Shown: positions 1 through 9,054 of the stretch, piece by piece
Position numbering within the stretch: position 1 is the stretch's first letter
Layout: each line of letters opens with the position of its first letter
NCBI GenBank assembly: GCA_029264995.1
Contig: JAJUKC010000008.1
Coordinates: 1 to 50,443 of the forward strand
Source: Marinobacter sp.
Lineage (GTDB): Bacteria; Pseudomonadota; Gammaproteobacteria; Pseudomonadales; Oleiphilaceae
Length of the DNA: 50,443 bases
Reading direction: 5' to 3'
Position numbers and translations under genes: made by a program
Notes under the pieces: model-generated
The model's database searches: none
What the model saw: the letters and a program-made list of their open reading frames with translations, nothing else
Told to the model about the DNA's origin: nothing

Positions 1-1
1 C

Positions 2-637
2 GAAAACCGCGAGGCAAAGGTGCGCCGAATGGCCACCGACACCCTGCTGGACGACTTCTTCTTCGACCCGGGCTACCAGCACCTGATCGGCGCTGCACGG
101 GATGGCAAGCACGGCGTAGTGATCGACCTGGATACCGGCAAAACCACGGCTGAACTGCCGCTGCCCGGCATGCCTCACCTGGGTTCCGGAATTACCTGGG
201 AGTACCAAGGTCGTCGGGTAATGGCTACCCCCCACTTCCGGGCCGGCGCCATCTCCATTATCGACATGGACACCTGGGAAGTGATCAAGACTCTGAAAAC
301 CGAAGGTCCCGGGTTTTTCATGCGCAGTCACGAAAATTCCCGTTACGCCTGGGCAGATGTGTTCTTCGGCCCCAACGCCGACAAGGTGCACATTATCGAC
401 AAGCAGACCCTGGAGATCGTCAAAACTCTTCAGCCGGAGCCGGGAAAAGTGGCCGCGCACGTGGAATTCGACCGCCATGGCGAGAAGCTGCTGCTGAGCA
501 TCTGGGACAACGAAGGCGCCATCATTGTCTATGACGCAGACACCCTGGAAGAGGAAAAGCGCATTCCGATGAACAAGCCGTCCGGCAAGTACAACGTCTG
601 GAACAAGATCAACTACGAGGAAGGCACCAGCCACTGA
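2..637 (+). CDS. Cytochrome d1-type beta-propeller protein, C-terminal part (NirS/NirN/NirF family)
   Basis: The reading frame is open from the first bases of the window, so this is the 3' part of a longer gene; the in-frame GTG at 20 is not a credible start. The roughly 210 residues visible have the repeating strand pattern of a cytochrome d1 eight-bladed propeller, with blade-like phrases such as HVEFDRHGEKLLLS and IIVYDADTLEEEKRI and the ending SGKYNVWNKINYEEGTSH. Relatives are cytochrome cd1 nitrite reductase NirS, which reduces nitrite to NO in the periplasm, and the heme d1 maturation proteins NirN and NirF. The visible part cannot separate these, because the diagnostic N-terminal cytochrome c domain is outside the window. 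The neighbouring Crp/Fnr regulator, NnrS and NarK genes fit a denitrification cluster that extends to the left. Confidence 0.8.
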   Translation, partial: ENREAKVRRMATDTLLDDFFFDPGYQHLIGAARDGKHGVVIDLDTGKTTAELPLPGMPHLGSGITWEYQGRRVMATPHFRAGAISIIDMDTWEVIKTLKTEGPGFFMRSHENSRYAWADVFFGPNADKVHIIDKQTLEIVKTLQPEPGKVAAHVEFDRHGEKLLLSIWDNEGAIIVYDADTLEEEKRIPMNKPSGKYNVWNKINYEEGTSH

Positions 638-739
638 CCCTTATCGACTGAGTAACATAGGCTTAATGGTTTAAGTCATTTCGAATGTAGCTTTCATGGT
701 AGGATAATTGACCTAAGCTAATGCAGCCGGGGTCAAGAT

Positions 740-1453
740 ATGAACAGCAGTTTCAGGCCGCCCGTGGCCTCCGCACCATGCCTGCTGGGTAGCGACAGTG
801 ATGATCTGATTCACTACAGTGTCGCACCTGCCGAAGTGGCACTCCTGAATGGCCTGAGCCACGCCTTCGGAATCTGCCTGAACGAAAACCAGGACAATCC
901 GGAGGCCCGGTTTCTCAGTCATCTCGCCAGCCTGTTTCAGCAACAACGGGTCGACCCGGAAACCCCGCTGGAAAAACACGACCGTCCCTGGGGCAATGTC
1001 TATCTGGTTCAGTACGGCATCCTCCGATTGTTCCGGGAATCCCCGGCCGGCAAGGTCGCCGTCCATCATTTCTTTTCAGAGGGTGACCTGATCTGGCCGG
1101 TCTTTGGTCGCAGCCGCACGGTTCGCAATACCTTATGCCTGACCAGTGTTCTGCCTGCCACCCTGTGGGTAGCTGATTTTTCGGCGTTCCGTTCGGCCAT
1201 CCAAAGCTACGGCGATGGCCAATGGCACAAGTTTGCCCTGGTACTGACAGAGGAAATCGCAGAACTGACCAGCATGCGGGAATACCGAAAACACACCATG
1301 TCGGCCCGGGAACGCTACCAGCTGCTGCTGGAGGAATATCCGGAGCTGGTCAAGCGGGTGCCGGACAACCAGCTCGCTTCCTGGCTGGGTGTGGTGCCCG
1401 CCACCTTCTCCCGCCTCAAGACCGCCTTTGCCAACCAGAGCAAGAACCCATAA
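740..1453 (+). CDS. Crp/Fnr-family transcriptional regulator
   Basis: A 237-residue protein with the Crp/Fnr layout. An N-terminal cyclic-nucleotide-binding-like beta-roll spans roughly residues 70-150 (WGNVYLVQYGILRLF, then FFSEGDLIWPVFG). A dimer helix follows, then a C-terminal winged helix whose recognition part is DNQLASWLGVVPATFSRLK near residues 205-225. The N-terminal cysteine cluster that holds the 4Fe-4S cluster of FNR/ANR is not seen; cysteines are scattered (CLLG, GICLN, TLCLT), so it is not an orthodox oxygen sensor. It starts about 100 bp after the d1 propeller gene on the same strand, which makes a role in nitrite or nitric oxide respiration plausible but unproven. The stop codon lies at the edge of the A-run of the opposing wrbA terminator. 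Confidence 0.8.
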   Translation: MNSSFRPPVASAPCLLGSDSDDLIHYSVAPAEVALLNGLSHAFGICLNENQDNPEARFLSHLASLFQQQRVDPETPLEKHDRPWGNVYLVQYGILRLFRESPAGKVAVHHFFSEGDLIWPVFGRSRTVRNTLCLTSVLPATLWVADFSAFRSAIQSYGDGQWHKFALVLTEEIAELTSMREYRKHTMSARERYQLLLEEYPELVKRVPDNQLASWLGVVPATFSRLKTAFANQSKNP

Positions 1454-1479
1454 AAAAGCGGCGGAACTTCGTCCGCCGC
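1452..1479 (-). terminator. Rho-independent terminator for wrbA
   Basis: A perfect 8-bp stem (GCGGCGGA at 1458-1465 with TCCGCCGC at 1472-1479) closes a 6-nt loop. On the minus strand it is followed by six T, the complement of the A-run 1452-1457. It sits just beyond the 3' end of wrbA and converges on the end of the Crp/Fnr gene. Confidence 0.85.
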
Positions 1480-1507
1480 CAATACCTGAGTTAAGGTCCT
1501 GCTGCGA

Positions 1508-2107
1508 TTAACCGTGCAGCTTGATCGCCAGTTCCGCCACGTGCTTGCCCTGGAAACGGGCAATGGCCAGCTCTTTCTCACTGGGCTGCCGACTGCCATC
1601 ACCGCCGGCAATGGTCGAGGCGCCATAGGGCGTGCCGCCGTTCACTTCTGAAATATCGAAGAATTCCGGTATGCCGTAACCCAGCGGCACCAGCACCATG
1701 CCGTGATGAGCAAGAGTGGTCCAGAAGGAGGTAATAGTCTGTTCCTGACCACCGCCCGTGCCGGTGGAGGTAAAGACACTACCGACCTTGCCATGGAGCT
1801 TGCCCTCAGCCCAGAGGCCGCCGGTCTGGTCCAGGAACGTGCGCATCTGGCCGGCCATGTTGCCGAAGCGGGTCGGGGTACCGAAGATAATGGCGTCGTA
1901 GTCTGCCAGTTCTTTCGGGTCTGCCACCGGGGCGCCCTGATCAGCCTTGCCACCGGCATTCAGAAAGGCTTCATCGGCCATGGTCTCCGGAACACGCTTA
2001 ACAACAACATCGGCCCCACTAACACCGCGAGCGCCTTCGGCCACCGTATTGGCCATGGTCTCAATGTGACCGTACATGGAGTAATAAAGAACAAGAACTT
2101 TCGCCAT
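1508..2107 (-). CDS. wrbA: NAD(P)H:quinone oxidoreductase WrbA
   Basis: A 199-residue flavodoxin-fold protein, the usual length for WrbA, a soluble tetrameric FMN enzyme that reduces quinones by two electrons using NAD(P)H and so avoids semiquinone radicals. The FMN phosphate-binding loop is at the N terminus ([15 protein letters not shown]). The family-typical [24 protein letters not shown] and the [11 protein letters not shown] segment follow, and [20 protein letters not shown] is the standard WrbA C-terminal helix. An AGGAG ribosome binding site lies about 9 nt before the ATG, and a terminator follows the stop. It is transcribed alone, divergently from the hemolysin-III gene. Confidence 0.95.
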   Translation of the reverse strand: MAKVLVLYYSMYGHIETMANTVAEGARGVSGADVVVKRVPETMADEAFLNAGGKADQGAPVADPKELADYDAIIFGTPTRFGNMAGQMRTFLDQTGGLWAEGKLHGKVGSVFTSTGTGGGQEQTITSFWTTLAHHGMVLVPLGYGIPEFFDISEVNGGTPYGASTIAGGDGSRQPSEKELAIARFQGKHVAELAIKLHG

Positions 2108-2313
2108 CGCAACAATCTCCTGTGTGTGCGTTCAATGATTCAAAGCCTAACTGCTCTGTTGGCAAGACAAAAACGGAAGTTTTCCGGCAGGTCTTTCAGT
2201 TTTTCTGAACGAAGTCACAGAATGTTCATGCGCCATAATTTGCGTACACCTGTACGCTGAAATACCCTATACTCTCGTTGGACCGCAATTTCCCATAAGG
2301 CACTACCCAGACC

Positions 2314-2979
2314 ATGACGCACAGCCACATTCAGCCAGATTCCGTTCATCACAGGATAGAAGAGTGGATTAACAGCGCCACCCACGGTATTGGAGCCCTG
2401 CTGAGTGTGGTAGGGACGGTCGCCCTGATCGCAGGCGCCAGCCAACTGGGGGATGTCTGGAAGATTGTCAGCTTCAGCGTGTTCGGTGCCTCACTGATTC
2501 TGTTGTACATGGCGTCCGCGCTTTATCACGGCGCCCGCCATCCGCGCCTGAAAACGGCCTTCAAGACCCTGGATCACTGCGCCATTTTCCTGCTGATTGC
2601 CGGTACCTACACACCTTTTCTGCTGGTCAACATGCGTGGCACCACCGGCTGGACCCTATTTGCCGTTATCTGGTCCCTGGCGCTGACCGGCGTGGTACTG
2701 AAGGTGATCTTCAAAAACCGTTTCAAGCTGGCACGGGTAGGTATCTACATTGCCATGGGCTGGCTGATCACCTTCGCGTCATCCGACCTGGTGGCCAACC
2801 TCAGTGAAACCGCCCTGCAACTGACCATCGCCGGCGGCATTGTCTACACCGCCGGCGTTGCGTTTTACCTGGCCGACCGCATTCCTTACATGCACGCCGT
2901 CTGGCACCTGTTCGTGATTGGCGGCAGCGCCTGTCACTTCAGCGCCATTTATTTTGGTGTATTGCCGCACAGCGTCTAG
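2314..2979 (+). CDS. trhA: Hemolysin III / TrhA family membrane protein
   Basis: A 221-residue inner-membrane protein with seven predicted transmembrane helices, belonging to the hemolysin-III/YqfA branch of the PAQR superfamily. Family marks include the N-terminal EEWINSATHGIG, SALYHGARHP after helix 2, LDHCAIFLLIAGTYTPF, and the C-terminal HAVWHLFVIGGSACHF. The conserved histidines and the aspartate of LDH are the expected metal ligands of PAQR proteins. In E. coli the relative is linked to membrane energetics and fluidity; a toxin role is not implied. The ribosome binding site is weak. The stop codon overlaps, inside a CTAG palindrome, the stop codon of the convergent Yip1 gene. Confidence 0.85.
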   Translation: MTHSHIQPDSVHHRIEEWINSATHGIGALLSVVGTVALIAGASQLGDVWKIVSFSVFGASLILLYMASALYHGARHPRLKTAFKTLDHCAIFLLIAGTYTPFLLVNMRGTTGWTLFAVIWSLALTGVVLKVIFKNRFKLARVGIYIAMGWLITFASSDLVANLSETALQLTIAGGIVYTAGVAFYLADRIPYMHAVWHLFVIGGSACHFSAIYFGVLPHSV

Positions 2980-3539
2980 AACGCCCAGACCATCGCCATC
3001 AGGATACCCCAGGCCAACAGCGAGGCGGCCATCACCGTGTAGGTGGCCGACATGGCCACCACATCATTCTCCGTACGCTGGCACAAGGAACGAACCCCCT
3101 GGTAGATAAGCGCACAGGACAAAAACATACCTGCAAACACGGCGATGACGCTCACCGCCAGCGCCGGAACCAGCAGCGCCAGGGACGACAGCCACAGCGG
3201 CAGTGGTGCAATGGCGGCCAGCAGGTAAGCATCCGGGTACTCAATCTGTAGCTGATGACCATCAAGTACCGCCTTGATCAGCCACCCCATTACGAAGAAG
3301 GTCAACAGCTCTGCCAGAAACAGAATGGTGGTTATAAAGCGCCATTCCTTATCCGCAAACCCGTTAATGAAACTGTCACCGTAGTGAGTTCCGGCGTAAT
3401 ACAACAACACCGGTGGCAGAAACGACATGGGCACCACAATCACCCAGGCCAGAAACGGGATGGAGAGGTTCATTCCCTTGAGTTCGCGCCAGACACCATT
3501 CGCGGAGAACGGCAGGCTCAGGAGTTGTGTCATTGTCAT
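2976..3539 (-). CDS. Yip1-domain inner-membrane protein
   Basis: About 187 residues with five hydrophobic segments, recognised as a Yip1-family integral membrane protein of unknown function. The phrases MTQLLSLPFSANGVWRELKG, FLPPVLLYYAGTHYG and LAAIAPLPLWLSSLALLVPAL are typical of the family in Pseudomonas and Marinobacter. I place the start at 3539 because AGGTGG lies about 6 nt upstream of it. A longer frame from 3557 adds six residues but has only a weak ribosome binding site. The 3' end overlaps the convergent trhA by 4 bp. No partner or pathway can be read from the sequence. Confidence 0.75.
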   Translation of the reverse strand: MTMTQLLSLPFSANGVWRELKGMNLSIPFLAWVIVVPMSFLPPVLLYYAGTHYGDSFINGFADKEWRFITTILFLAELLTFFVMGWLIKAVLDGHQLQIEYPDAYLLAAIAPLPLWLSSLALLVPALAVSVIAVFAGMFLSCALIYQGVRSLCQRTENDVVAMSATYTVMAASLLAWGILMAMVWAF

Positions 3540-3651
3540 GGTATCCACCTGTATCATGCTTTCTTAATCTCACTTTTAGTGGAGCACCACATGAGCTTCA
3601 AGGTCACCAGATGACTTTGAGCAAGTCTCATCCACTTCCGGAGAGCGGACG

Positions 3652-4803
3652 ATGATCACCAGGCCCCTGAAGCCCATCCATACGTTCTGGTTGTTCTTTC
3701 CGGCGGCATCGCTCTGGGCCGCAGCGGTGGTTCCGCTGTCGATATACGCGGTGCTGTCCGGCTCCGGCTGGCCACCCGGGCTGATTGGCGCCGGCCATGG
3801 CCATGAGCTGATTTTTGGTTTCGCACTGGCACTGATCGCCGGTTACACACTTGGGCCTCAACCCTGGCGCGTACTGGTTCCGCTCTTTGTGCTCTGGGTA
3901 GCGGCCCGGTTCGTCTGGCTGCTGGCACCCGAAACGCTCTTCGCACAGTTACTCAGCCCGGCTTTTGCATTGCTGCTGGCATGGCACGTGGTGCCACGGT
4001 TTCAGGCCGCCAAGAAATGGCGCAACAAAATTGCCGGACCGCTGATTCTCGTGCTCTGCCTGATGGCTTTGATCTACTTTCTGACACAAGCCGGCCTGCC
4101 TTTGCCAGACACCCGCCGCCTGCTCCAAACCACCATCGTGGGCCTGCTATTACTGATGACTTTTATGGGCGGAAGGATTATTGCGCCGGCCGTGGCCGGC
4201 ACGCTGGAAAAGCGGGGCATCCCCCTGGAAGCCAGGGTACAACCGCACATAGAAGGAGCACTGCTGGTCGTCCTGCCGATCGCCATGACGTTGATGCTGT
4301 TCAGTGCCACCGAACAACTGGCCGGACTTCTTCTTGTCTCAGCCAGTGCGCTGGTGGTTATCCGGATCGCCCGATGGAAGCTCTGGCACTGTAGCAACCG
4401 GCCCGACCTGCTGGTGCTGGCCCTTGGCTATCTGTGGCTGGCCATCGGTGCGGCGTTCGCAGGCGCACGCCTGCTGACCGGGCATCCGGTTCTGCCCGCA
4501 TTACACCTGATTGTTGTTGGAGCGCTGGGGACACTGTCGGGTAGCGTGATGCTTCGACTGGCCTGGCAGCGGGCACGCCGGACATTTCCGCCGGCATGGC
4601 AAGTTATCGCCATCGCGATTCTGGTCGCAGCCGCCACCATCAGCCGCTACCTGGCGGGGGCCACGCCTTACTCACAACCCTTGCTACTGTGGTTCTCCGC
4701 CGGCTGCTGGACCCTGACCTTCGGAGGCATCGCCGGTCAGGTACTGGCCCTCTATCCAGGTGCTCAAAAGCCCCATACGGCCCGCAATAACCCCCGGAAA
4801 TGA
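3652..4803 (+). CDS. NnrS family heme-copper membrane protein (copy 1)
   Basis: A 383-residue polytopic membrane protein with about 12 predicted helices. NnrS proteins are heme- and copper-containing inner-membrane proteins, made during denitrification and nitrosative stress, that protect cells from nitric oxide products. The characteristic HxHE motif is at residues 49-52 (GAGHGHELIFGF), followed by LALIAGYTLGPQPWR, GGRIIAPAVAGTLEKRG and HLIVVGALGTLSGSVMLRLAW. A GGAGAG ribosome binding site lies 6 nt before the ATG. This is the more divergent of two NnrS genes in the window, and it sits between the d1/Crp genes and narK, as expected for a nitrogen-oxide cluster. No clear FNR box was found in its upstream region. 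Confidence 0.85.
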   Translation: MITRPLKPIHTFWLFFPAASLWAAAVVPLSIYAVLSGSGWPPGLIGAGHGHELIFGFALALIAGYTLGPQPWRVLVPLFVLWVAARFVWLLAPETLFAQLLSPAFALLLAWHVVPRFQAAKKWRNKIAGPLILVLCLMALIYFLTQAGLPLPDTRRLLQTTIVGLLLLMTFMGGRIIAPAVAGTLEKRGIPLEARVQPHIEGALLVVLPIAMTLMLFSATEQLAGLLLVSASALVVIRIARWKLWHCSNRPDLLVLALGYLWLAIGAAFAGARLLTGHPVLPALHLIVVGALGTLSGSVMLRLAWQRARRTFPPAWQVIAIAILVAAATISRYLAGATPYSQPLLLWFSAGCWTLTFGGIAGQVLALYPGAQKPHTARNNPRK

Positions 4804-4951
4804 TTGGCTACCTCCACTGCGCCAACTCGAAAGGCAACTACTACCTACGGCATACCACCAACATAACTTTATGTTTTAAAAGGTTTTTAAAAGCGACCAA
4901 GCCTTTCAGGAAAAGAGCCGAATTGCGAGATCATCTTACCGACAACCTTCC

Positions 4952-4965
4952 TTGATATTTATCAG
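4952..4965 (+). promoter_or_regulatory. ANR/FNR box upstream of narK
   Basis: TTGATATTTATCAG matches the FNR/ANR consensus TTGAT-N4-ATCAA at 9 of 10 specified bases. A CAAAAT -10-like hexamer at 4989-4994 places the box centre near -42 from the expected start of transcription, the class II activating position. The narK ATG is about 95 nt further on. Anaerobic activation of this narK is therefore likely. Confidence 0.75.
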
Positions 4966-5059
4966 GAATGAAATACCCACCTCGTTTGCAAAATGACTCC
5001 AACGCCGTGACAGCCACTGATTCAGGTGGCTCCGGGTCGAGGAAACGAGGAGCTTAACC

Positions 5060-6652
5060 ATGGCAAAAACCAACGCTGACATTGAACACTGGGATGTCGA
5101 AAGTGAGGAGTTCTGGGAGCGGGAGGGCAAAAAAGTCGCCTCCCGCAACCTGTGGATTTCCATCCCCAGCCTGCTGATGGGATTCGCTATCTGGCTGATG
5201 TGGGGGATGATCACCACCCAGATGTCGAATCTGGGTTTTCCGTTTACCACAGATCAGCTGTTCAATCTGACTGCCGTAGCAGGCCTGGCTGGTGCGACAC
5301 TCCGGATCCCTGCGTCATTCATGATCAAGATTGCGGGTGGACGCAATACCGTCTTCCTGACCACAGCGCTGCTAATGATTCCTGCGGCGGGTACCGGCAT
5401 CGCCTTGATGAATCCCGATACCCCCTTCATCGTGTTCCAGGCGCTCGCGCTGCTTTCCGGTATCGGTGGTGGTAACTTCGCCTGCTCCATGAGCAACATC
5501 AGTTCGTTCTATCCGAAAAGCAAGCAAGGCTACGGACTGGGCATGAATGCGGGCCTGGGCAACTTCGGCGTGACCACCATGCAGATTCTGATTCCGCTGG
5601 TGATGACCATTGGTATATTCGGCGCAATCGCCGGCGACCCGATGCAGTTGGAAAAGGCCAGCGGCACCCTGATCGGCCGTATCGAGGCGGGTACTGACAC
5701 CTGGATCCAGAACGCCGGCTTCATCTGGCTGGTCTTTCTGATTCCCCTCGCGTTCGCAGGCTGGTTCGGCATGAACAACCTGAAGACGGTCACCCCGAAC
5801 CCCGGCAGCCCGATCTCGGCCTTCGGCAAAATTCTTGGACTTTACGGCGTAGGGCTGGTCGCTTCGGTAGCCGGTGTCTGGGCGTTGAGCATCATGAGCA
5901 TGTGGATTGCTTTGCCGTTGACCATCATCATTACCCTTGGTCTGCTTCGGATGATTCCGGGCGATATCAAACCCAACATCAAGAACCAGTTTGCAATATT
6001 CAGCAACAAGCACACCTGGTCTATGACGGTGCTGTATATTCTGACGTTCGGTTCATTCATCGGCTTCTCCGCTGCCCTGCCGCTGTCCATTTCCATCATT
6101 TTCGGGAATATGATGGAGGTGGCAGCAGACGGCTCCGTTACCCGCGTGGCCAACCCTGATGCGCCAAGCGCCCTGACCTGGGCCTGGATGGGCCCCTTTG
6201 TCGGCGCGCTGATTCGCCCCGTCGGCGGCTGGATCTCTGATAAGATGGGCGGTTCCATTGTTACCCAGATCATCTCTGTAATCATGGTGGTGGCTTCCGT
6301 TGCGACTGGCTATGTGATGATGCTGGCTTACAATTCATCTGACCCTAACGCTTACTTCCCGCTGTTCCTGATTCTGTTCATCGTGTTGTTTGCTGCCTCC
6401 GGCATCGGTAACGGTTCCACCTTCCGCAGCATTGGCTTTATCTTTAACCAGCAGCAGAAAGGCCCGGTGCTGGGCTGGACCTCAGCCGTCGCTGCATATG
6501 GTGCCTTCATCGCACCGATTGTTATGGGTCAGCAGATTAAAGCCGGCACACCGGAAGTGGCCATGTATGGCTTTGCCGTATTCTATGCGGTTTGCCTGGT
6601 GGTTAACTGGTGGTTCTACCTGCGCAAGAACGCCTACATCAAGAACCCGTAA
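5060..6652 (+). CDS. narK: Nitrate/nitrite transporter, E. coli NarK type
   Basis: A 530-residue MFS protein that moves nitrate in and/or nitrite out across the inner membrane during nitrate respiration. The N terminus WDVESEEFWEREGKK and ASRNLWISIPSLL closely follow E. coli NarK. The helix-2 arginine is in LRIPASFMIKIAGGRN. The first nitrate signature is GMNAGLGNFGVTTMQ, and the second lies near residue 480 (GWTSAVAAYGAFIAPIVMG). It is longer than E. coli NarK (about 463 residues) because of extra sequence between helices, including QLEKASGTLIGRIEAGTDTW after helix 5, as in other NarK2-type proteins. GAGGAG precedes the ATG by 8 nt. An ANR/FNR box with class II spacing lies upstream and a strong terminator follows. 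narGHJI is not in the window. Confidence 0.92.
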   Translation: MAKTNADIEHWDVESEEFWEREGKKVASRNLWISIPSLLMGFAIWLMWGMITTQMSNLGFPFTTDQLFNLTAVAGLAGATLRIPASFMIKIAGGRNTVFLTTALLMIPAAGTGIALMNPDTPFIVFQALALLSGIGGGNFACSMSNISSFYPKSKQGYGLGMNAGLGNFGVTTMQILIPLVMTIGIFGAIAGDPMQLEKASGTLIGRIEAGTDTWIQNAGFIWLVFLIPLAFAGWFGMNNLKTVTPNPGSPISAFGKILGLYGVGLVASVAGVWALSIMSMWIALPLTIIITLGLLRMIPGDIKPNIKNQFAIFSNKHTWSMTVLYILTFGSFIGFSAALPLSISIIFGNMMEVAADGSVTRVANPDAPSALTWAWMGPFVGALIRPVGGWISDKMGGSIVTQIISVIMVVASVATGYVMMLAYNSSDPNAYFPLFLILFIVLFAASGIGNGSTFRSIGFIFNQQQKGPVLGWTSAVAAYGAFIAPIVMGQQIKAGTPEVAMYGFAVFYAVCLVVNWWFYLRKNAYIKNP

Positions 6653-6684
6653 CAGCAAGAAATTCAAGCGTTGGACCTCTGCTC

Positions 6685-6712
6685 GCCGGCCCCGCAAGGG
6701 CCGGCTTTTTTT
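6685..6712 (+). terminator. Rho-independent terminator of narK
   Basis: An 8-bp GC stem (GCCGGCCC with GGGCCGGC) closes a 5-nt loop and is followed by seven T at 6706-6712, 32 bp after the narK stop. Confidence 0.9.
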
Positions 6713-6893
6713 GTTTCTGGGCATCAAGCCCCGTTTACCCATATGTACATCACCCCACAAACCTTACAAGACCGACGCTACGCCCTTATCCCGGCACCCT
6801 TACCCCACCATGCACCTCACCATCAGCCGGACACAGGGCGCGACAAGCCGCGCTTAAGCGCTGTCTATCCTACCCCCATATTCCGGCGCCAAT

Positions 6894-6925
6894 AAAAACC
6901 CGCCGGGATTACTCCGCGGCGGGTT
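6894..6925 (-). terminator. Rho-independent terminator of the minus-strand narK gene
   Basis: A 9-bp stem (AACCCGCCG at 6897-6905 with CGGCGGGTT at 6917-6925) is followed on the minus strand by a T-run, the complement of AAAAA at 6894-6898. It lies 29 bp past the end of the minus-strand transporter gene. The intervening 6713-6893 holds no recognisable gene. Confidence 0.8.
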
Positions 6926-6953
6926 GTCACAGTTCCTTTGTGGAGGAAAGGTT

Positions 6954-8459
6954 CTACCGTGCTGTCTGGCCGGCCAACCGCTGGCGCTCTTCTTCTTCGA
7001 TCTGCAGATCGACAGAAGACACATGGTATTCCTCAGAGAAGCCGCTCTCGGGTTCCTTCAGCCACATGATGCACAGTACCCAACTGACAAAAGCCCCTGC
7101 TGCGATGATAAAGAAGAACTGGGTCGGGGTTACAAAGGTGAAGATGGTCAGGTAGACCACCGCACCAACGTTGCCATAAGCCCCTGCCATACCGGAGATC
7201 TGGCCGGTTAACCGGCGCTTGATGGAGGGGATGATGCCAAAGGTGGCGCCTTCTGCCCCCTGCACGAAGAAGGACGTGAACACAGTAATTGCCACAGCCA
7301 CGATCAGCGGCCAGTTGGAATCCAGCAGGCCCATCAGTCCGAAGCCTACCGCAATACCGAACATGTAGCTGAGCATCACGAAGCGGCGGTTCCCCATGCG
7401 GTCAGATACCAGGCCGCCCATCGGACGCGCCATCAAGTTCACGAAGGCGAAAGAGGCCGCAATCAGCCCCGCTGCCGTTGCGCTCAGGCTCCAGGTCTCT
7501 TCGAAGAACATTGGCAGCATGGAGACCACCGCCAGCTCGGCGCCAAAATTGGCGAAGTAGGTGCTGTTCAGGGCGGCGACACTGTTGAACGGGTATTTGT
7601 CGTCTTCCGGCACGCCTTTTTTCAGGATGGGTACGTTTACCCGCAGGATCTGGATAATCTGATAACAAACAATGGCGAAAATCACCGCGTAACAGATAGC
7701 AGCCCCGGTGGCGGTCAGGTACCCCATGTTCTGAATACGCCACACCAGGATTGCCAGTACGCCCACCAGCGGAATGGTCCACAGGATCAGCTTAACCATA
7801 TCGCCCCAGGTGCTGACTTCCAGCGCCACTGCCTTGCGGGGTTTGCGATGCACGGTACCGGCAGGGCCATCGGTAATCGCAAACCAGTAGTAAACACCAT
7901 AGGCCGCCATCACGATGGCGCTCTGGGCAATGGCCCAGCGCCAGCCGTCTTCACCGCCATACATGGTAATGGCAATGGTCGGCAGTGACATGGCTGCCGC
8001 AGCAGAACCAAAGTTACCCCAGCCGGCATAGAAGCCCTCTGCAAACCCGATGTCTTTGGGTTTGAACCACATAGCGGTCATATGAATGCCCACCACAAAG
8101 CTGGCACCAATGGAGCTCAGCACCAGGCGGCTGACCAGCAACTGGGCCATGGTGTCACCAAAGGCAAACACCAGTGCCGGAATTGACATCACCACCATCA
8201 GCACCGAAAACACCCGGCGAGGGCCGAAGCGGTCGAGCGCCATGCCCACGATAATGCGGGCAGGAATCGTCAGCGCCACGTTACAGATGGCAAACAGGCG
8301 CAGATCGTCCTTGGTCAACCAGTCCACGCTTTTGAGCATGCTGGACGCCAATGGCGCCATGTTGAACCAGACATAGAAAGTAATGAAGAAGGCAATCCAG
8401 GTCAGATGCAGTGCCCTGATCTCCGGATTGCGGACGCGGAATACGTCAGCGACTTTCAT
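6954..8459 (-). CDS. NarK-family nitrate/nitrite MFS transporter (second copy)
   Basis: A 501-residue MFS protein with 12 predicted helices. Its nitrate signature motifs are GFYAGWGNFGSAAAAMSLP in helix 5 and GMAGAYGNVGAVVYL in helix 11, and arginines lie in IPARIIVGMALDRFGPRR. It differs strongly from the narK at 5060 and resembles the proteobacterial nitrate uptake NarK/NasA branch. The start MKVADVFRVRNPEIRAL has GGGAGG about 7 nt upstream. It lies 46 bp downstream of a universal stress protein gene on the same strand, so the two probably form an operon controlled from the ANR/FNR box at 9055-9068. Its role is probably nitrate import for respiration or denitrification; direction and coupling ion cannot be read from sequence. 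Confidence 0.88.
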   Translation of the reverse strand: MKVADVFRVRNPEIRALHLTWIAFFITFYVWFNMAPLASSMLKSVDWLTKDDLRLFAICNVALTIPARIIVGMALDRFGPRRVFSVLMVVMSIPALVFAFGDTMAQLLVSRLVLSSIGASFVVGIHMTAMWFKPKDIGFAEGFYAGWGNFGSAAAAMSLPTIAITMYGGEDGWRWAIAQSAIVMAAYGVYYWFAITDGPAGTVHRKPRKAVALEVSTWGDMVKLILWTIPLVGVLAILVWRIQNMGYLTATGAAICYAVIFAIVCYQIIQILRVNVPILKKGVPEDDKYPFNSVAALNSTYFANFGAELAVVSMLPMFFEETWSLSATAAGLIAASFAFVNLMARPMGGLVSDRMGNRRFVMLSYMFGIAVGFGLMGLLDSNWPLIVAVAITVFTSFFVQGAEGATFGIIPSIKRRLTGQISGMAGAYGNVGAVVYLTIFTFVTPTQFFFIIAAGAFVSWVLCIMWLKEPESGFSEEYHVSSVDLQIEEEERQRLAGQTAR

Positions 8460-8505
8460 TTCAGCCTCCCGGGGCTAAGACAATGGAAACAGGCATTCCC
8501 GGCCA

Positions 8506-8967
8506 TTAGCGGCTGGGCAGAATCAGGAGCGGACACTGAATCCGGCGCGCCAGAAAGGAGCTGACGCTGCCGAAGGTCATGTAATCCAGTTCGTCCACGA
8601 AATAGGTCAGGGATCGGGCAATGAAGCCGCCATCAGGCTCATGACTGTGGCGGGCGATGACCAGCATGTCCGGCCGCACTTTTTTCTCGGCGGCGAACAG
8701 CAGGCTCTTGCGGGCGTCGCCTTCCAGCATCAGGCTCTCGGCACTCACCTGCTCGCTTTCGCACAGTTCCAGTGCTTCTTTCAGATGCTGTTTCAGCTCG
8801 CCCACTTCTTCCTGGAACAGGTCTTCGTTACCAGAGGTGATGTCACGGGGGTTTTCTGCCACCGCAACCAGCGTAATCTTTGGCTCCAGCCGCCGAAACA
8901 TGGTGATGGTCTGGGCCAGCGCCAGTTTCGCGTTTCGGGAACCGTCGTAGGCAATCATGATGTTCAT
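8506..8967 (-). CDS. Universal stress protein (UspA family)
   Basis: A 153-residue single-domain Usp. It starts with the family strand IMIAYDGSRNAKLAL and ends with SSFLARRIQCPLLILPSR. The central MLVIARHSHEPDG corresponds to the region before the ATP-binding loop, but the usual G-2x-G-9x-G(S/T) loop is not well conserved (DYMTFGSVSSFLARR retains only part of it), so nucleotide binding is uncertain. It is the first gene of a probable operon with the NarK gene downstream. A perfect ANR/FNR box lies about 94 bp upstream. Several Pseudomonas usp genes are ANR-controlled and aid anaerobic survival, which this arrangement would match. Confidence 0.85.
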   Translation of the reverse strand: MNIMIAYDGSRNAKLALAQTITMFRRLEPKITLVAVAENPRDITSGNEDLFQEEVGELKQHLKEALELCESEQVSAESLMLEGDARKSLLFAAEKKVRPDMLVIARHSHEPDGGFIARSLTYFVDELDYMTFGSVSSFLARRIQCPLLILPSR

Positions 8968-9054
8968 GTGGCTCTCCCGGTATCACACCTCCCAAGACGG
9001 AGGCATTCGAGTTGATATCGGTCAGCATTACCCCATAGCGGTCAGTCGCCATAA

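Noticed and set aside
661..739. FNR-like half-sites upstream of the Crp/Fnr gene (for example TTGACCTAAGC)
   Set aside because: The second half-site matches only two of five positions.
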